A stretch of 64,000 bases of DNA, from NCBI GenBank assembly GCA_903834465.1, contig CAILJB010000064.1, positions 27,812 to 91,811 on the forward strand, written 5' to 3'. A program made the position numbers and the translations under genes. The notes beneath the pieces are model-generated. The model saw nothing but the letters and a program-made list of their open reading frames with translations, had not been told where the DNA came from and made no database searches. Origin of the DNA: an uncultured Pseudomonadota bacterium. GTDB lineage: Bacteria > Pseudomonadota > Gammaproteobacteria > Methylococcales > Methylomonadaceae. This document shows positions 9,843 through 18,389 of this stretch, piece after piece (position 1 is the first letter of the stretch; every line of letters begins with the position of its first letter).

Positions 9843-10457
9843 TTATTTTTTAGCAGGATGCACGTCATATAACGGCGAGTTGTCTAATGCTTTGCCCGTT
9901 GATTTCGTTGCACCACACGAACCATCTTTGCCTTTGGTCATTTCACCACAGCCTTGCATGTTTTCGCCGCAACCTTGCATTTTTGCACCACATGCGCCTT
10001 CTTTGGTTTTAGCATCTGGGCAATTTTTCATATTATCTGCACACGCTGCACCACAACTGCCTTCTTTACCTTTCATATCGCCGCCACACGCGCCTTCCTT
10101 CATCATTGCACCGTGCATATCGCCGCATGAGCCTTCTTTGCCTTTCATCATCGCACCACAAGAGGATTCCATGCCTTTTTTCATTTTATCGCCATCCATC
10201 ATGTCGCCGCATTTACCTTCGGCAACTTTTGCACCGGCGTTAGATTTTTTACCCGCACATGCGCCTTCAGCGGTTTTGGGTGCGTCCATTTTCATGCTTG
10301 CGCCGCACGCCATTTCGGCAGCGGCAAGTTGCATATAGCCTGATGATAATTCCGTTGCACCAAACGGATTAGTTTCTGCATTAACAGCGGTTGCCGCAAC
10401 GCTAGAAATTAACGCTGCGCCCATCGCAGCAGCAAACGGGGTAGTAATTTTTTTCAT
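9843..10457 (-). CDS. HvfA-like Cys-rich RiPP metallophore precursor with EGxCG repeats
   Basis: The 204-residue product has a signal peptide (cleaved near AVNA-ETNPFG), the conserved leader block NPFGATELSSGYMQLA, then a Gly/Lys/Met-rich repeat region. Exact EGxCG motifs start at residues 80, 108, 121, 132 and 153; degenerate copies include EGACA at 64, ESSCG at 97 and DGSCG at 178. There are 13 Cys in all. In the HvfA/bufferin families such Cys are converted by MNIO (DUF692) enzymes into copper-binding thioamide/oxazolone-type groups. No DUF692 or DUF2063 partner lies nearby, so modification must act in trans or not occur. AGGAG eight bases upstream supports the ATG at 10457. Family call from motif recognition. 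Confidence 0.78.
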   Translation of the reverse strand: MKKITTPFAAAMGAALISSVAATAVNAETNPFGATELSSGYMQLAAAEMACGASMKMDAPKTAEGACAGKKSNAGAKVAEGKCGDMMDGDKMKKGMESSCGAMMKGKEGSCGDMHGAMMKEGACGGDMKGKEGSCGAACADNMKNCPDAKTKEGACGAKMQGCGENMQGCGEMTKGKDGSCGATKSTGKALDNSPLYDVHPAKK

Positions 10458-10545
10458 TGTGAAAACTCCTATGGACTAAAATAATTATTGTTATTAAAAA
10501 CATCGACACTCAAGCCATTGTCGAATCATGCTTATCATATCAAAG

Positions 10546-11655
10546 TTATCGCCGTTGCTTTATTTCTTGGCTTAATTGATAGGCAGCCATCGCATATAAC
10601 GGGCTGTGGTTATAGCGAGTAATGACATAAAAATTCGGCAATCCCAACCATAATTCATCGCCATCCAACTGTTCAAACGCGAGTAATTTCACATTGGTAT
10701 TGGCAGATATATTTTCATTCGTACTGACATTAACACGACCTAATTGCGCTAAAGTTGAGTTAGGTTTTAAGTCTTTACTTAGAACAGATTTGTATTGCGT
10801 GCCAATCGCATTGGCGCGAACGGCAATATCTTGACCGCGTTGCCAATCATTTTTTGCAAAATAATTCGCCACGCTGGCAATCGCATCGCGTGGATTGTGC
10901 CAAATATCACGGTGTCCATCGTGTTCAAAATCTTTGGCTAACGCTCTGAAACTGCTGGGCATAAATTGCGGATACCCCATTGCGCCGGCGTAAGAACCGA
11001 GTGGTTCGCGCGGATTCATGTTTTCTTCACGGCATAGCAATAAAAAGTTTTCGAGTTCACTAGTAAAAAAAGCACTGCGGGGCGGATAAGCAAACGCTAA
11101 CGTCGCTAAGGCATCAAGGACGCGATGATTGCCCATATTTTTACCGTAGCCGGTTTCTACACCAATAATGGCGACGATAATTTCCGAAGGCACACCCGTT
11201 TGTTGCGACACACTGGTTAATGCTTCTGCATTCTCGCGCCAAAATTTCACCCCACCGTCAATTCTTGCTTCCGTTAGAAAAATTTTGCGATATTTATACC
11301 AAGGCAATCCTTCAGAAGGTGAGGCGATACGCTTCAAAATGCTTTCTTTGATAACTGCTGATTCCAACAATTTTGTCAATTCAAATTCATTGAAATGATG
11401 TTTTGTGACCATTTGCCGCACGAAATTTTTAACGTTGGCGTTAATCGATAACGGTGTTGTTATTTCAGGCAACGTTGGTTTTGCAATCGGTGGTGAGGGT
11501 TTTGGTTGAGCAGCAGTCGGTAGTGCAATCTGTTCAGTAAGCGGCACAGTGGTGATTTCACGTTCTGGCGTGGTGCTACATGATGTTAAATTTAATGCTG
11601 CGGTAATTGTTAGCGCGTAATAAAAATAACGGGGAAAAGTAATCAATCTTTTCAT
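10546..11655 (-). CDS. mltB: MltB-type lytic murein transglycosylase
   Basis: This periplasmic enzyme cleaves the MurNAc-GlcNAc bond of peptidoglycan to 1,6-anhydro products. The 369-residue lipoprotein has a lipobox (LNLTSC, Cys near residue 26) and a Pro/Thr-rich linker. The GH103 domain holds the catalytic Glu in IIGVETGYGKNMG, then AMGYPQFMPSSFRALA, DGHRDIWHNPRDAIASVANY and FYVITRYNHSPLYAMA, all typical of MltB. It is co-directional with the hvfA-like genes but separated by 88 bp, so a shared transcript is uncertain. Confidence 0.92.
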   Translation of the reverse strand: MKRLITFPRYFYYALTITAALNLTSCSTTPEREITTVPLTEQIALPTAAQPKPSPPIAKPTLPEITTPLSINANVKNFVRQMVTKHHFNEFELTKLLESAVIKESILKRIASPSEGLPWYKYRKIFLTEARIDGGVKFWRENAEALTSVSQQTGVPSEIIVAIIGVETGYGKNMGNHRVLDALATLAFAYPPRSAFFTSELENFLLLCREENMNPREPLGSYAGAMGYPQFMPSSFRALAKDFEHDGHRDIWHNPRDAIASVANYFAKNDWQRGQDIAVRANAIGTQYKSVLSKDLKPNSTLAQLGRVNVSTNENISANTNVKLLAFEQLDGDELWLGLPNFYVITRYNHSPLYAMAAYQLSQEIKQRR

Positions 11656-11905
11656 GACATCGTTTTAAAAATTAGGGAAATCAGCTATTAACGGTAGATA
11701 TTATTCTTGTCGATACAATTGTTCAACCAAAGTGCGGCAAATAACATATAAATACTGCGGCATATCACATGTTTTTTAAAATTCAATCACATGATTCGAT
11801 GATAACATATTGAAATTAAATAAATTATTTTTTGGTACAAACCATGCAATAGAAGTTGAAATATTCGCATTTTAACTCCACTTATCCAACGTAGAGGTTT
11901 TAGCC

Positions 11906-12121
11906 ATGAACAACGAAACAACTCGTAAATCAGCAAAAAATAATAACACCGCATTATTACTGGGAGCAGGGCTTGCTGTGACATCAATGATTATTTTACC
12001 GGCGTTTGCCATGCGATTAGGTTTGGGCGCAAGTTTAACGGGGGCGTTACGCATTGCCTTGATGAAAGCCTCTAGCAAAGCCGTACAAGGTCAATTGATA
12101 CAAGATAAAGCCAATTGTTAA
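11906..12121 (+). CDS. Small membrane protein of the copper block, unrecognised
   Basis: The 71-residue product has a polar, Asn/Lys-rich N terminus, one or two hydrophobic segments (TALLLGAGLAVTSMIILPAFAM, ~16-37; LGLGASLTGALRIALM, ~38-54) and a charged C terminus ending in ANC. AGAGG eight bases before the ATG supports translation. I do not recognise the family. Its position just upstream of a metal-binding protein and a Cu-ATPase suggests a role in the same block. Confidence 0.6.
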   Translation: MNNETTRKSAKNNNTALLLGAGLAVTSMIILPAFAMRLGLGASLTGALRIALMKASSKAVQGQLIQDKANC

Positions 12122-12139
12122 TTCAAAAATATTGCATGA

Positions 12140-12168
12140 TTGTGACCGCCACTAAGTTTTGCTACTAT
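12140..12168 (+). promoter_or_regulatory. Candidate sigma-70 promoter
   Basis: TTGTGA (12140-12145) and TACTAT (12163-12168) are separated by 17 bases, each matching four of six consensus positions. It sits 34 bp upstream of the 51-residue metal-binding gene, giving a short leader. Confidence 0.4.
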
Positions 12169-12202
12169 GTCAGTTGAGTTATAACACCTACAGGTTAGTG
12201 TG

Positions 12203-12358
12203 ATGAGTGAAGAAAAAAAAGCCTGCGACTTATGTGGGCTTACAGTTGAAGTGTCGGGTTTTACGTTAAAAATGAAAGACGGTGAAAAAATCTTTTGTTG
12301 CGAAGGCTGCAAAGGAATTTATCAAATGCTGCATGAAGACGAAATATTACCTGAATAA
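12203..12358 (+). CDS. 51-residue Cys-rich metal-binding protein (TRASH/FixI N-terminal type)
   Basis: This short gene begins ATGAGTGAAGAA and encodes 51 residues with CDLCG near the N terminus and FCCEGCKGIYQML near the C terminus. The CxxC...CCxGC pattern, together with the following GIYQML, closely resembles the metal-binding domain that precedes some heavy-metal P-type ATPases (FixI/CcoI type) and TRASH-like modules. Here it is a stand-alone protein encoded 1 kb upstream of a P1B ATPase. It could be a cytosolic copper donor. GGTTAG upstream is a weak ribosome-binding site. Codon use and motif strength make it a convincing real gene. Confidence 0.78.
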   Translation: MSEEKKACDLCGLTVEVSGFTLKMKDGEKIFCCEGCKGIYQMLHEDEILPE

Positions 12359-12370
12359 TTTTAAGGTTCG

Positions 12371-12679
12371 ATGATGACAAGCAAAGCCGTGAAAAAAGCA
12401 CACAAATCTATTTGGCAAGATGGTGATTCGATGCCAAAAGAAATTTTTAAAGGCTCTATCGCCTCAGCCGTCGTTTATAGTGGGAGTAAAGTAATGAGTA
12501 TCGCAGTTAAGAATCCAGTTGTCGTATTTGGTTTGGGACTTGTCAGTGGTTTTTTGATTCACAAATACCGCAAAGACATTATCGCAAGCACTACCAAAGT
12601 GGTTGATGCGGGTAAAGACTTCGTTTTACAACAAAAAGAAAACTTGGAAGACTTAGTCGCTGAAACTAAAGAAAGCTAA
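12371..12679 (+). CDS. Small single-span membrane protein, unrecognised
   Basis: The 102-residue product has a basic N terminus, a hydrophobic stretch (VVVFGLGLVSGFLIHKY, ~57-73) and an amphipathic, charged C-terminal helix (FVLQQKENLEDLVAETKES). The layout recalls YtxH- or DUF5132-like small proteins seen beside HMA_2-domain genes, but I cannot assign it firmly. ATG codons at 12371 and 12374 are both possible, with AAGG upstream. It is 12 bp after the 51-residue metal-binding gene, so the two form an operon, closed by the terminator at 12700. Confidence 0.6.
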   Translation: MMTSKAVKKAHKSIWQDGDSMPKEIFKGSIASAVVYSGSKVMSIAVKNPVVVFGLGLVSGFLIHKYRKDIIASTTKVVDAGKDFVLQQKENLEDLVAETKES

Positions 12680-12699
12680 GTTTTATTAGATTCAATTTA

Positions 12700-12740
12700 A
12701 AAACGGGTTTTTCTAGCATCGCGCGAGAAAAGCCCGTTTT
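12700..12740 (+). terminator. Strong rho-independent terminator
   Basis: The arms 12700-12714 and 12726-12740 pair over 15 bp with a single G-U wobble, around an 11-base loop, and are followed by GTTTT. It separates the small-protein operon (11906-12679) from the HMA_2-like/ATPase operon that starts at 12767. Confidence 0.8.
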
Positions 12741-12766
12741 GTTTTCCAACCGATTTCATTAAGCCT

Positions 12767-13387
12767 ATGTCCATTCAAAAACAATGTGTATTGCGCCATC
12801 GCGCCGAAGGTCATGTCCGATTTCAATTGCCTGCGGAATTATGTTATCGGGATGTTGCCGAAAATGTCGCCGCAAAAATTAAAGCCATTGACGGTGTTTA
12901 TCGCGTTAATTTTTATGCTAGACAAGGTAAAGTTTCGATTCGTTTTCAAGAAAACGTGTGTGATTTTAAACAGTTGGTTAAACAATTATTTGAGCTATTT
13001 GCTGAATTAGAAAAGACTGGTGCGTTAATTATTCAAAATGAAAAAAAGACAAGTGCAATTAAAAAATTAGGCACGAAAGTTAGTGCAAAAGCCGATAACT
13101 TTGCCGTGACACGCTGGTTTAAAGCTAAAACGGTCGAAGCTAAAGAAACATTACAGGCTGCAAAAATTATTACCAAACTCAGTTTAAAAAAACCAAATGG
13201 GCTGATTAAAGATCCTGAAAAAGCCATTATCGATTTTTTGAATGATATTTTGGTGTTGTTTTTAATTCGCACACATTGGGAACACATTACAAAATTATGG
13301 CTACTCAGTCCGTTTAAATACCGCTACGAGTGGCTCGCTACGTTTTATATGTTCTTCTTGTTAATTCGTTCGCGTAGACCAAAATAA
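12767..13387 (+). CDS. HMA_2-like protein with C-terminal membrane segment
   Basis: Residues 1-85 resemble an HMA_2 fold: a beta strand (VLRHRAEGHVRFQLP), helix (AENVAAKIKAI), then DGVYRVNFYARQGKVSIRF. It lacks the CxxC copper site of ordinary HMA domains. A basic helical middle follows, and a C-terminal hydrophobic stretch (WLATFYMFFLLI, ~188-199). The same cysteine-free fold opens the ATPase encoded 15 bp downstream, suggesting the two HMA_2-like domains interact. Exact role unknown; a chaperone or docking function is inferred from synteny. Confidence 0.65.
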   Translation: MSIQKQCVLRHRAEGHVRFQLPAELCYRDVAENVAAKIKAIDGVYRVNFYARQGKVSIRFQENVCDFKQLVKQLFELFAELEKTGALIIQNEKKTSAIKKLGTKVSAKADNFAVTRWFKAKTVEAKETLQAAKIITKLSLKKPNGLIKDPEKAIIDFLNDILVLFLIRTHWEHITKLWLLSPFKYRYEWLATFYMFFLLIRSRRPK

Positions 13388-13402
13388 AAAAAGGTAACAT
13401 CA

Positions 13403-15838
13403 GTGACCCACAAAAACTTCCAAATAGTTCACCAACTCGCGCGACGCATTCGGATTACGTCGCCGATTATTAAAAATGACCAAGAACGCGCGTATATTTT
13501 TGAAATTATTTTAAAAAAACGCCCTGAAATTAAGCGTGTCAAAACCGTTTATGAGATTGGTTCTGTCACCATCGAATTTGACCCCGCAGGTTTGCCGAAA
13601 AAGAATTTGCTGATTTTGCTCGATGCTGTTTTAGGCAATATCGCGCACAAAAGCCCCGCATTAGCGCATCACGAACGCAAACATTTTGATGGCAAACTGC
13701 AAGATATTGATTTAGCTGTCGAAGGAATGAGCTGCGCGTCATGTGCGCTCTTAATTGAAATGGTTTTAAAACGCGACGAGCGTGTGAAAGAGGCGAGTGT
13801 GAATTTCAGCACCTCGACGCTTTCGGTTCAAGGACAATTAAGCAAAGACGATGTGGGGCAATTAGTCAGTCATATTGGTTATACAACCTATCCAATGGAT
13901 ACGCTTTCACAACGTAAAAAACTTATCGAAAAAGAACAAAGTCGCGTTGCCACAGCTAAACATCGTTTTATGTGGTCGGCGATTTTAAGCACGCCCGTGA
14001 TTATTGCAGGTATGGCAATGGTTACGTCACGCAAACTGCATTGGATGCAACTCGCTTTAACAACGCCCGTGGTGTTTTGGGCAGGCTTTCCCTTTTTTGC
14101 GAAAGCATGGCGGTTAGCTAGGCAACGCGCGGCAAACATGGACTCGCTCATCGCCTTAGGTGTTGGAAGTGCTTACGGTTATAGCTTGCCTGCATTTTTA
14201 AATCGTCGCGGACATTTATATTTTGAAGCGGCGGCGGCGATTATTACTTTCGTTTTACTCGGACGTTATTTAGAAGAACGTGCCAAAGGCAAAGCAGGCG
14301 AGGCAATTCGCCAATTAGTGGATTTGCAACCACAAACGGCAACTCGATTAAAAGGGGATTTGGAAGAAATCGTAGATGTAGATTTGCTCGAAATCGATGA
14401 CATCATTTTGGTTCGACCTGGTGAAAAAATTCCAACGGATGGCATCGTTATTTACGGCGTTTCAACGGTTGATGAATCGATGGTCACAGGTGAAAGTTTG
14501 CCTGTTGTGAAAAATGAAGGTTCCAAAGTCATTGGTGGTTGTGTGAATGGAAATGGTGCATTGCGCGTAAAAGTCACTGCAATCGGCATGGATACCGTTT
14601 TAGCGGGCATCGTTCACATGGTTGACCAAGCGCAATCCACAAAATTACCGATTCAAAAACACGTCGATAGAATTTCAGCCATTTTTGTGCCGTCGGTGAT
14701 GGCGTTATCAGCTTTAACGTTGGTTGGTTGGCTTGCGGCAGGCGCGTCATTTGGTTTTGCATTCGGCAACGCAATTACAGTTTTGTTAATTGCTTGCCCT
14801 TGTGCGTTAGGATTAGCAACCCCTGCGGCAATTATGGTCGGCGCAGGGCAAGCCGCACGCGAAGGCATTTATATTCGCAACGGTGAAAGTTTAGAAACCG
14901 CCGCAAAACTCAACGTTATCGTGTTCGACAAAACAGGCACAATTACCGAAGGCAAACCGAAAGTGACGGACTTGTTAAAACTTTCACGATTAAGCGAAGT
15001 CAATATCATCAAATTAGCCGCCTCAGCGGAACATAATTCGGAACATTTTTTAGGCAAAGCGATTGTGGCTTACGCTGTCGAAAAAGAAATTGAATTAGAA
15101 ACGTGTACCCATTTCCAAAGCGAAACAGGACGTGGCATTGAAGCCGAGATTGATGGCAAAACTATTTTGCTTGGCAACAAAGCGTGGTTGATTGAACAAA
15201 GCGTTTCAATTGACGGTTTGCAAAATGCGGCAGGTGATTTTGCTTCGCAAGGAAAAACCCCCGTTTTCATGGCAATCAACGGCAAAGAAGCGGCGGTTTT
15301 TGGCATTGCCGACAAAGCGCGACCTGATGCAGCAGCGGCAATTTTACGATTAAAAAATCAAGGGATTGAAACCTTAATTGTCACAGGCGACACCGAAAAA
15401 ACCGCGCTTTATATTGCCGCAAAAGTGGGCATTGAAACCGTGATTGCAAATGCCACGCCTGAGCAAAAATTAAGCGTGATTCGAGACTATCAAGCCCAAG
15501 GTAAAAAAGTCGGCATGATTGGCGATGGCATCAACGACGCGCCAGCACTTGCGGCGGCAGATGTAGGTTTTGCAATTGGTACAGGAACGGATGTGGCAAT
15601 TGAATCAGCAGATATGACGTTGGTTCAGGGTGATATTTCCAAAGTCACAAACGGCATTGAATTAAGCAAAAAAACGATTACTGTCATCAAACAAAATTTA
15701 TTTTGGGCATTTGGCTACAACACCATTGCGATTCCCGTTGCGATGGCGGGACGTTTAAACCCGATGATTGCCTCAGCGGCAATGGCACTAAGTTCTGTGT
15801 CGGTGATAGTGAATTCGTTACGTTTAAATAAAAATTAA
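13403..15838 (+). CDS. copA: Cu(I)-transporting P1B-type ATPase
   Basis: This copper pump has 811 residues. Residues 1-80 form a Cys-free HMA_2-like domain; residues ~100-170 form a classical HMA domain with GMSCASC (C111, C114). The core has TGES (362-365), the CPC metal site (465-467), the phosphorylated Asp in DKTGT (D509), and [12 protein letters not shown]. Late-helix signatures YN ([11 protein letters not shown]) and [15 protein letters not shown] define the Cu(I) subgroup P1B-1. The usual SEHP motif reads SEHF (548-549). The start is GTG with AAGG upstream. It may load secreted cuproenzymes or detoxify; the sequence does not separate these roles. Confidence 0.93.
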   Translation: MTHKNFQIVHQLARRIRITSPIIKNDQERAYIFEIILKKRPEIKRVKTVYEIGSVTIEFDPAGLPKKNLLILLDAVLGNIAHKSPALAHHERKHFDGKLQDIDLAVEGMSCASCALLIEMVLKRDERVKEASVNFSTSTLSVQGQLSKDDVGQLVSHIGYTTYPMDTLSQRKKLIEKEQSRVATAKHRFMWSAILSTPVIIAGMAMVTSRKLHWMQLALTTPVVFWAGFPFFAKAWRLARQRAANMDSLIALGVGSAYGYSLPAFLNRRGHLYFEAAAAIITFVLLGRYLEERAKGKAGEAIRQLVDLQPQTATRLKGDLEEIVDVDLLEIDDIILVRPGEKIPTDGIVIYGVSTVDESMVTGESLPVVKNEGSKVIGGCVNGNGALRVKVTAIGMDTVLAGIVHMVDQAQSTKLPIQKHVDRISAIFVPSVMALSALTLVGWLAAGASFGFAFGNAITVLLIACPCALGLATPAAIMVGAGQAAREGIYIRNGESLETAAKLNVIVFDKTGTITEGKPKVTDLLKLSRLSEVNIIKLAASAEHNSEHFLGKAIVAYAVEKEIELETCTHFQSETGRGIEAEIDGKTILLGNKAWLIEQSVSIDGLQNAAGDFASQGKTPVFMAINGKEAAVFGIADKARPDAAAAILRLKNQGIETLIVTGDTEKTALYIAAKVGIETVIANATPEQKLSVIRDYQAQGKKVGMIGDGINDAPALAAADVGFAIGTGTDVAIESADMTLVQGDISKVTNGIELSKKTITVIKQNLFWAFGYNTIAIPVAMAGRLNPMIASAAMALSSVSVIVNSLRLNKN

Positions 15839-15851
15839 AAAAGGAGCTTTT

Positions 15852-16679
15852 ATGGATCATTCAACAATGGATCATAGTATGCACGTCATGGCGGCTTCAG
15901 GCGGCTTTGATTATGGCTTGGCGTTTATGGCAGGATTACTCGGCAGCGGTCACTGTCTTGGAATGTGTGGCGCGTTGGTGTCGGGTTATTTTATGAATTC
16001 GACCGCGACACGCAGTTATTTACCGTATTTGTTTTATCAAATTGCCCGAATCAGTATTTACACAATAGTAGGATTTGCGGCTGCGGCATTAGGTGTTGTT
16101 TTAGTTTCAAGCGGCATTTTCGGCAAAGTACAAAGTATTCTACAAATGTTCATTGGCGCGTTGGTTATTATTTTAGCGTTTGGGATTTTGGGCTGGATTC
16201 CGTTTCAAGGTTCGATTCGTTTGTTGCCGATGGCGTTTATTCGTAAAGGTTACGCAGCGTCACGCACAAAAGGCGGTATTATCGGCGCGTCATTAGCAGG
16301 CTTGATGAATGGTTTAATGCCTTGTCCGTTGACGTTTGCGATGGCGGTCAAAGCGACTTCTGCCCCGACAATTTTAGACGGCGGTTTGTTAATGCTTACG
16401 TTTGGCGCGGGAACATTGCCGACAATGCTATTTATCAGCGTTGCCTTTGGAAAAATGCACGCAAATTTTCGTGGTTTGATGCTTAAATTTGCGGCAGTGA
16501 TTATGATTGTGATGGGCTTAAATACCATTTACATGGGCTTATCGTTTTATACGATGGAAACGTTTATGCACCACAATTTCGTCCATGACATTAAAAACGA
16601 AATTGATGCCGCTATCGCGTTTTTGATGCAAATGCTTGAATACTACAAAGGTCTGCTCGAACATTTACAAAACAAATAA
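15852..16679 (+). CDS. TauE/SafE-like membrane protein with His/Met-rich N terminus
   Basis: The 275-residue protein has about six or seven transmembrane helices. Its N terminus (MDHSTMDHSMHVM) is rich in His and Met as in copper-binding periplasmic segments. GSGHCLGMCGALVSGY and NGLMPCPLTFAMAVKA carry paired Cys typical of the TauE/SafE subgroup found beside copper ATPases and cbb3 oxidase assembly genes. AAGGAGC lies five bases before the ATG, 13 bp after copA, so it is part of that operon. A role in copper delivery or cytochrome oxidase maturation is inferred from family context. Confidence 0.75.
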   Translation: MDHSTMDHSMHVMAASGGFDYGLAFMAGLLGSGHCLGMCGALVSGYFMNSTATRSYLPYLFYQIARISIYTIVGFAAAALGVVLVSSGIFGKVQSILQMFIGALVIILAFGILGWIPFQGSIRLLPMAFIRKGYAASRTKGGIIGASLAGLMNGLMPCPLTFAMAVKATSAPTILDGGLLMLTFGAGTLPTMLFISVAFGKMHANFRGLMLKFAAVIMIVMGLNTIYMGLSFYTMETFMHHNFVHDIKNEIDAAIAFLMQMLEYYKGLLEHLQNK

Positions 16680-16689
16680 ACATTTTCAA

Positions 16690-16715
16690 ACGCCAACGTT
16701 TTTTTGCGCTGGCGT
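16690..16715 (+). terminator. Weak hairpin after the copper operon
   Basis: ACGCCA (16690-16695) pairs with TGGCGT (16710-16715), with two more inner pairs after a mismatch. The downstream tract (GTGTTCTT) is only modestly T-rich, so termination is uncertain. Confidence 0.4.
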
Positions 16716-16724
16716 GTGTTCTTA

Positions 16725-17042
16725 TCAGATATTCCACCCACTCCAAAAAGCTCGATAAATCGACACCATTGAAATTTGCGTTGTAGTTTCGACTTTGACT
16801 CGCTCATCACTAACCGTTAATTTATTGCGCCGCGCATCTAACAACGCTAAATAATCTTTAACCCCGCGTTGGTATACAGTTTCCGTAGACTGGTAAGTAT
16901 TTTAGGCTGTTTTTTCGGCTTCCGACAATTGCCTTCTGCGTTCTTTAGCGGCGGACTGTGTCACAAACGCATTTTCAACGTCTTCTAGGTTTTTTCATAA
17001 TTCAATGCGGCTTCTAGTCGTGCATCGACGGCTGCGGTGACG
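16725..17042 (-). pseudogene. Remnant of an outer-membrane efflux (TolC/NodT-type) gene
   Basis: Read on the minus strand, this region gives the end of an outer-membrane factor: AALNYEK, then LEDVENAFVTQSAAKERRRQ, then YQRGVKDYLALLDARRNKL, and finally MVSIYRAFWSGWNI before a TGA. This matches the EVENAL...RYxxGxxDYLxxLDAxR...LYxAxGGGW pattern of NodT-family efflux proteins. The reading frame is broken by a one-base shift near the EK-L junction and by an in-frame TAA just before NTYQS. The N-terminal three quarters of the gene, and any RND/MFP partners, are missing. It accounts for most of the 540-bp gap between genes here. Confidence 0.8.
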
Positions 17043-17160
17043 TGAAAATTATCACATGCCATCCATACTTAAAATTCCTAAATGTCCTAAAAAATAACAT
17101 AGACTGGCATCTTTAATCTCCGCTATTAAGTTTATAAATACCGCTATGAATAAAGATCAT

Positions 17161-17189
17161 TTAACAGTTTTCAATTGATACCGTAATGT
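17161..17189 (+). promoter_or_regulatory. Possible promoter of the Yellow-like gene
   Basis: TTAACA (17161-17166) matches five of six -35 positions and is 17 bases from TAATGT (17184-17189), which matches only three of six -10 positions. Distance to the ATG is suitable. Confidence 0.3.
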
Positions 17190-17221
17190 TGTTGCTAATC
17201 CAAATTTTATGGGAGCTATCA

Positions 17222-18313
17222 ATGAAAAAATTCTTAAACTTTACAATCTTTATTTTACTGACCGCATTTCAATTTGGTGCAAATGCGGATGAAAACTTTG
17301 AAATCCTTGCTAAGCTGGATAAAGCTCCTGGCAATGTGACTGCAACAGGCGATGGCAGAATTATTATGAGTTTGCATCAGTTCTATCAGCCTGAATATAC
17401 CGTGATGGAATATAAGAACAGGGAATTAGTGCCATTTCCAAATAAGGAGCTATCAGCGGCTAATTCTAAAGCAGAACTAAAACTCGATTCCGTATTAGGT
17501 ATCCGATCAGCAAACAGCATTGTGTGGATGCTAGATAATGGAATGCGTAGCGGTGTTACGCCAAAATTGGTCGGATGGGACATTAAAGCCAATAAACTGC
17601 ATCAAGTAATTGCACTGCCTGAGCCGATAACCCATAAAGATTCATTTGTGAATGATTTTGCGGTTGATACCAAACATCATCATATTTTTATCAGCGATCC
17701 AGCAGGTGGAGAAAATGCTGGTTTGATTGTTGTTAATCTTGATACAGGAAAATTAAGACGAGTCTTGGAAGGGCATAAGAGTGTATTACCTGAACATGTT
17801 GATTTGATTATTGATAACGTTCCAATTCAGGTTAAAGATGATTCTGGCAAACTGACCCGTCCACATATCGGCGTTAATCCTATAACCGAAGATTTGGATA
17901 ATGAATGGGTTTATTTTGGGCCGATGCACGGACATAACCTCTATCGCATCAAAGCACAAGATTTGGTCAATGAAAGGCTTGCCAACACAGAACTGGCTGA
18001 CCTTGTTGAACGCTATAGTAGTAAGCCTATTTCTGATGGCATTAGTATTGATAAAAACAATAATATTTACTTGGGGGAACTGGCAGAAAATGCCATTGGT
18101 GTGATTTCACCTAATCGTAAATACCAACGATTGACTCAATCTCCTAGATTGTCTTGGGTGGACTCATTCAGTTTTGGAATTGAAGGTCAGTTATATGCCG
18201 TCGTCAATCGCCTTCATCAATCAGCAAGTTTGAATGGTGGTGTACAAACGGCAAAACCACCCTTTTATTTATTAAAGGTGAACGCATTAGCGACTGGATT
18301 AGCTGGTAGATAG
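17222..18313 (+). CDS. Secreted Yellow/major royal jelly-like protein
   Basis: The 363-residue product has a signal peptide (MKKFLNFTIFILLTAF, cleaved near ANA-DEN) and a beta-propeller-like domain. Segments such as NDFAVDTKHHHIFISDPAG, GLIVVNLDTGK and ISDGISIDKNNNIYLGELAENAIGV are typical of the MRJP/Yellow family (the bacterial members often annotated as L-dopachrome tautomerase-related). The upstream in-frame ATG (17186) is rejected: GGGAG six bases before 17222 and the signal peptide favour the later start. The substrate is unknown. The gene is single and followed by palindromic repeats and a terminator. Confidence 0.8.
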   Translation: MKKFLNFTIFILLTAFQFGANADENFEILAKLDKAPGNVTATGDGRIIMSLHQFYQPEYTVMEYKNRELVPFPNKELSAANSKAELKLDSVLGIRSANSIVWMLDNGMRSGVTPKLVGWDIKANKLHQVIALPEPITHKDSFVNDFAVDTKHHHIFISDPAGGENAGLIVVNLDTGKLRRVLEGHKSVLPEHVDLIIDNVPIQVKDDSGKLTRPHIGVNPITEDLDNEWVYFGPMHGHNLYRIKAQDLVNERLANTELADLVERYSSKPISDGISIDKNNNIYLGELAENAIGVISPNRKYQRLTQSPRLSWVDSFSFGIEGQLYAVVNRLHQSASLNGGVQTAKPPFYLLKVNALATGLAGR

Positions 18314-18330
18314 ATAAGTTTTTATTGTTC

Positions 18331-18371
18331 CAACGCTCTGCGTTGAATACTCAAGAAGACGCTCCAGCGTC
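18331..18371. repeat. REP-like double palindrome
   Basis: Two small perfect palindromes lie close together: CAACGC-TCT-GCGTTG (18331-18345) and GACGCT-CC-AGCGTC (18358-18371). This arrangement looks like the REP-type intergenic elements scattered in many gammaproteobacterial genomes, including methanotrophs. Only one copy is present in the window, so repetitiveness cannot be shown here. Confidence 0.5.
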
Positions 18372-18389
18372 CTGTACGCAACGCACATT

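Noticed and set aside
9880..10338. 152-residue open frame on the plus strand opposite the HvfA-like gene
   Set aside because: It is the antisense shadow of a repetitive Cys/Gly-rich gene; its Pro/His-rich product has no start signal or known family, and the minus-strand gene has signal peptide, ribosome-binding site and family motifs.
11727..11736. AAAGTGCGGC, resembling the Haemophilus DNA-uptake core AAGTGCGGT
   Set aside because: A single nine-base near match in an AT-rich spacer; no repetition in the window, so chance is enough to explain it.
11656..11905. 250-bp spacer between mltB and the copper block examined for RNA genes
   Set aside because: AT-rich with no convincing stem-loop, tRNA-like fold or frame; probably only the promoters of the two divergent units.
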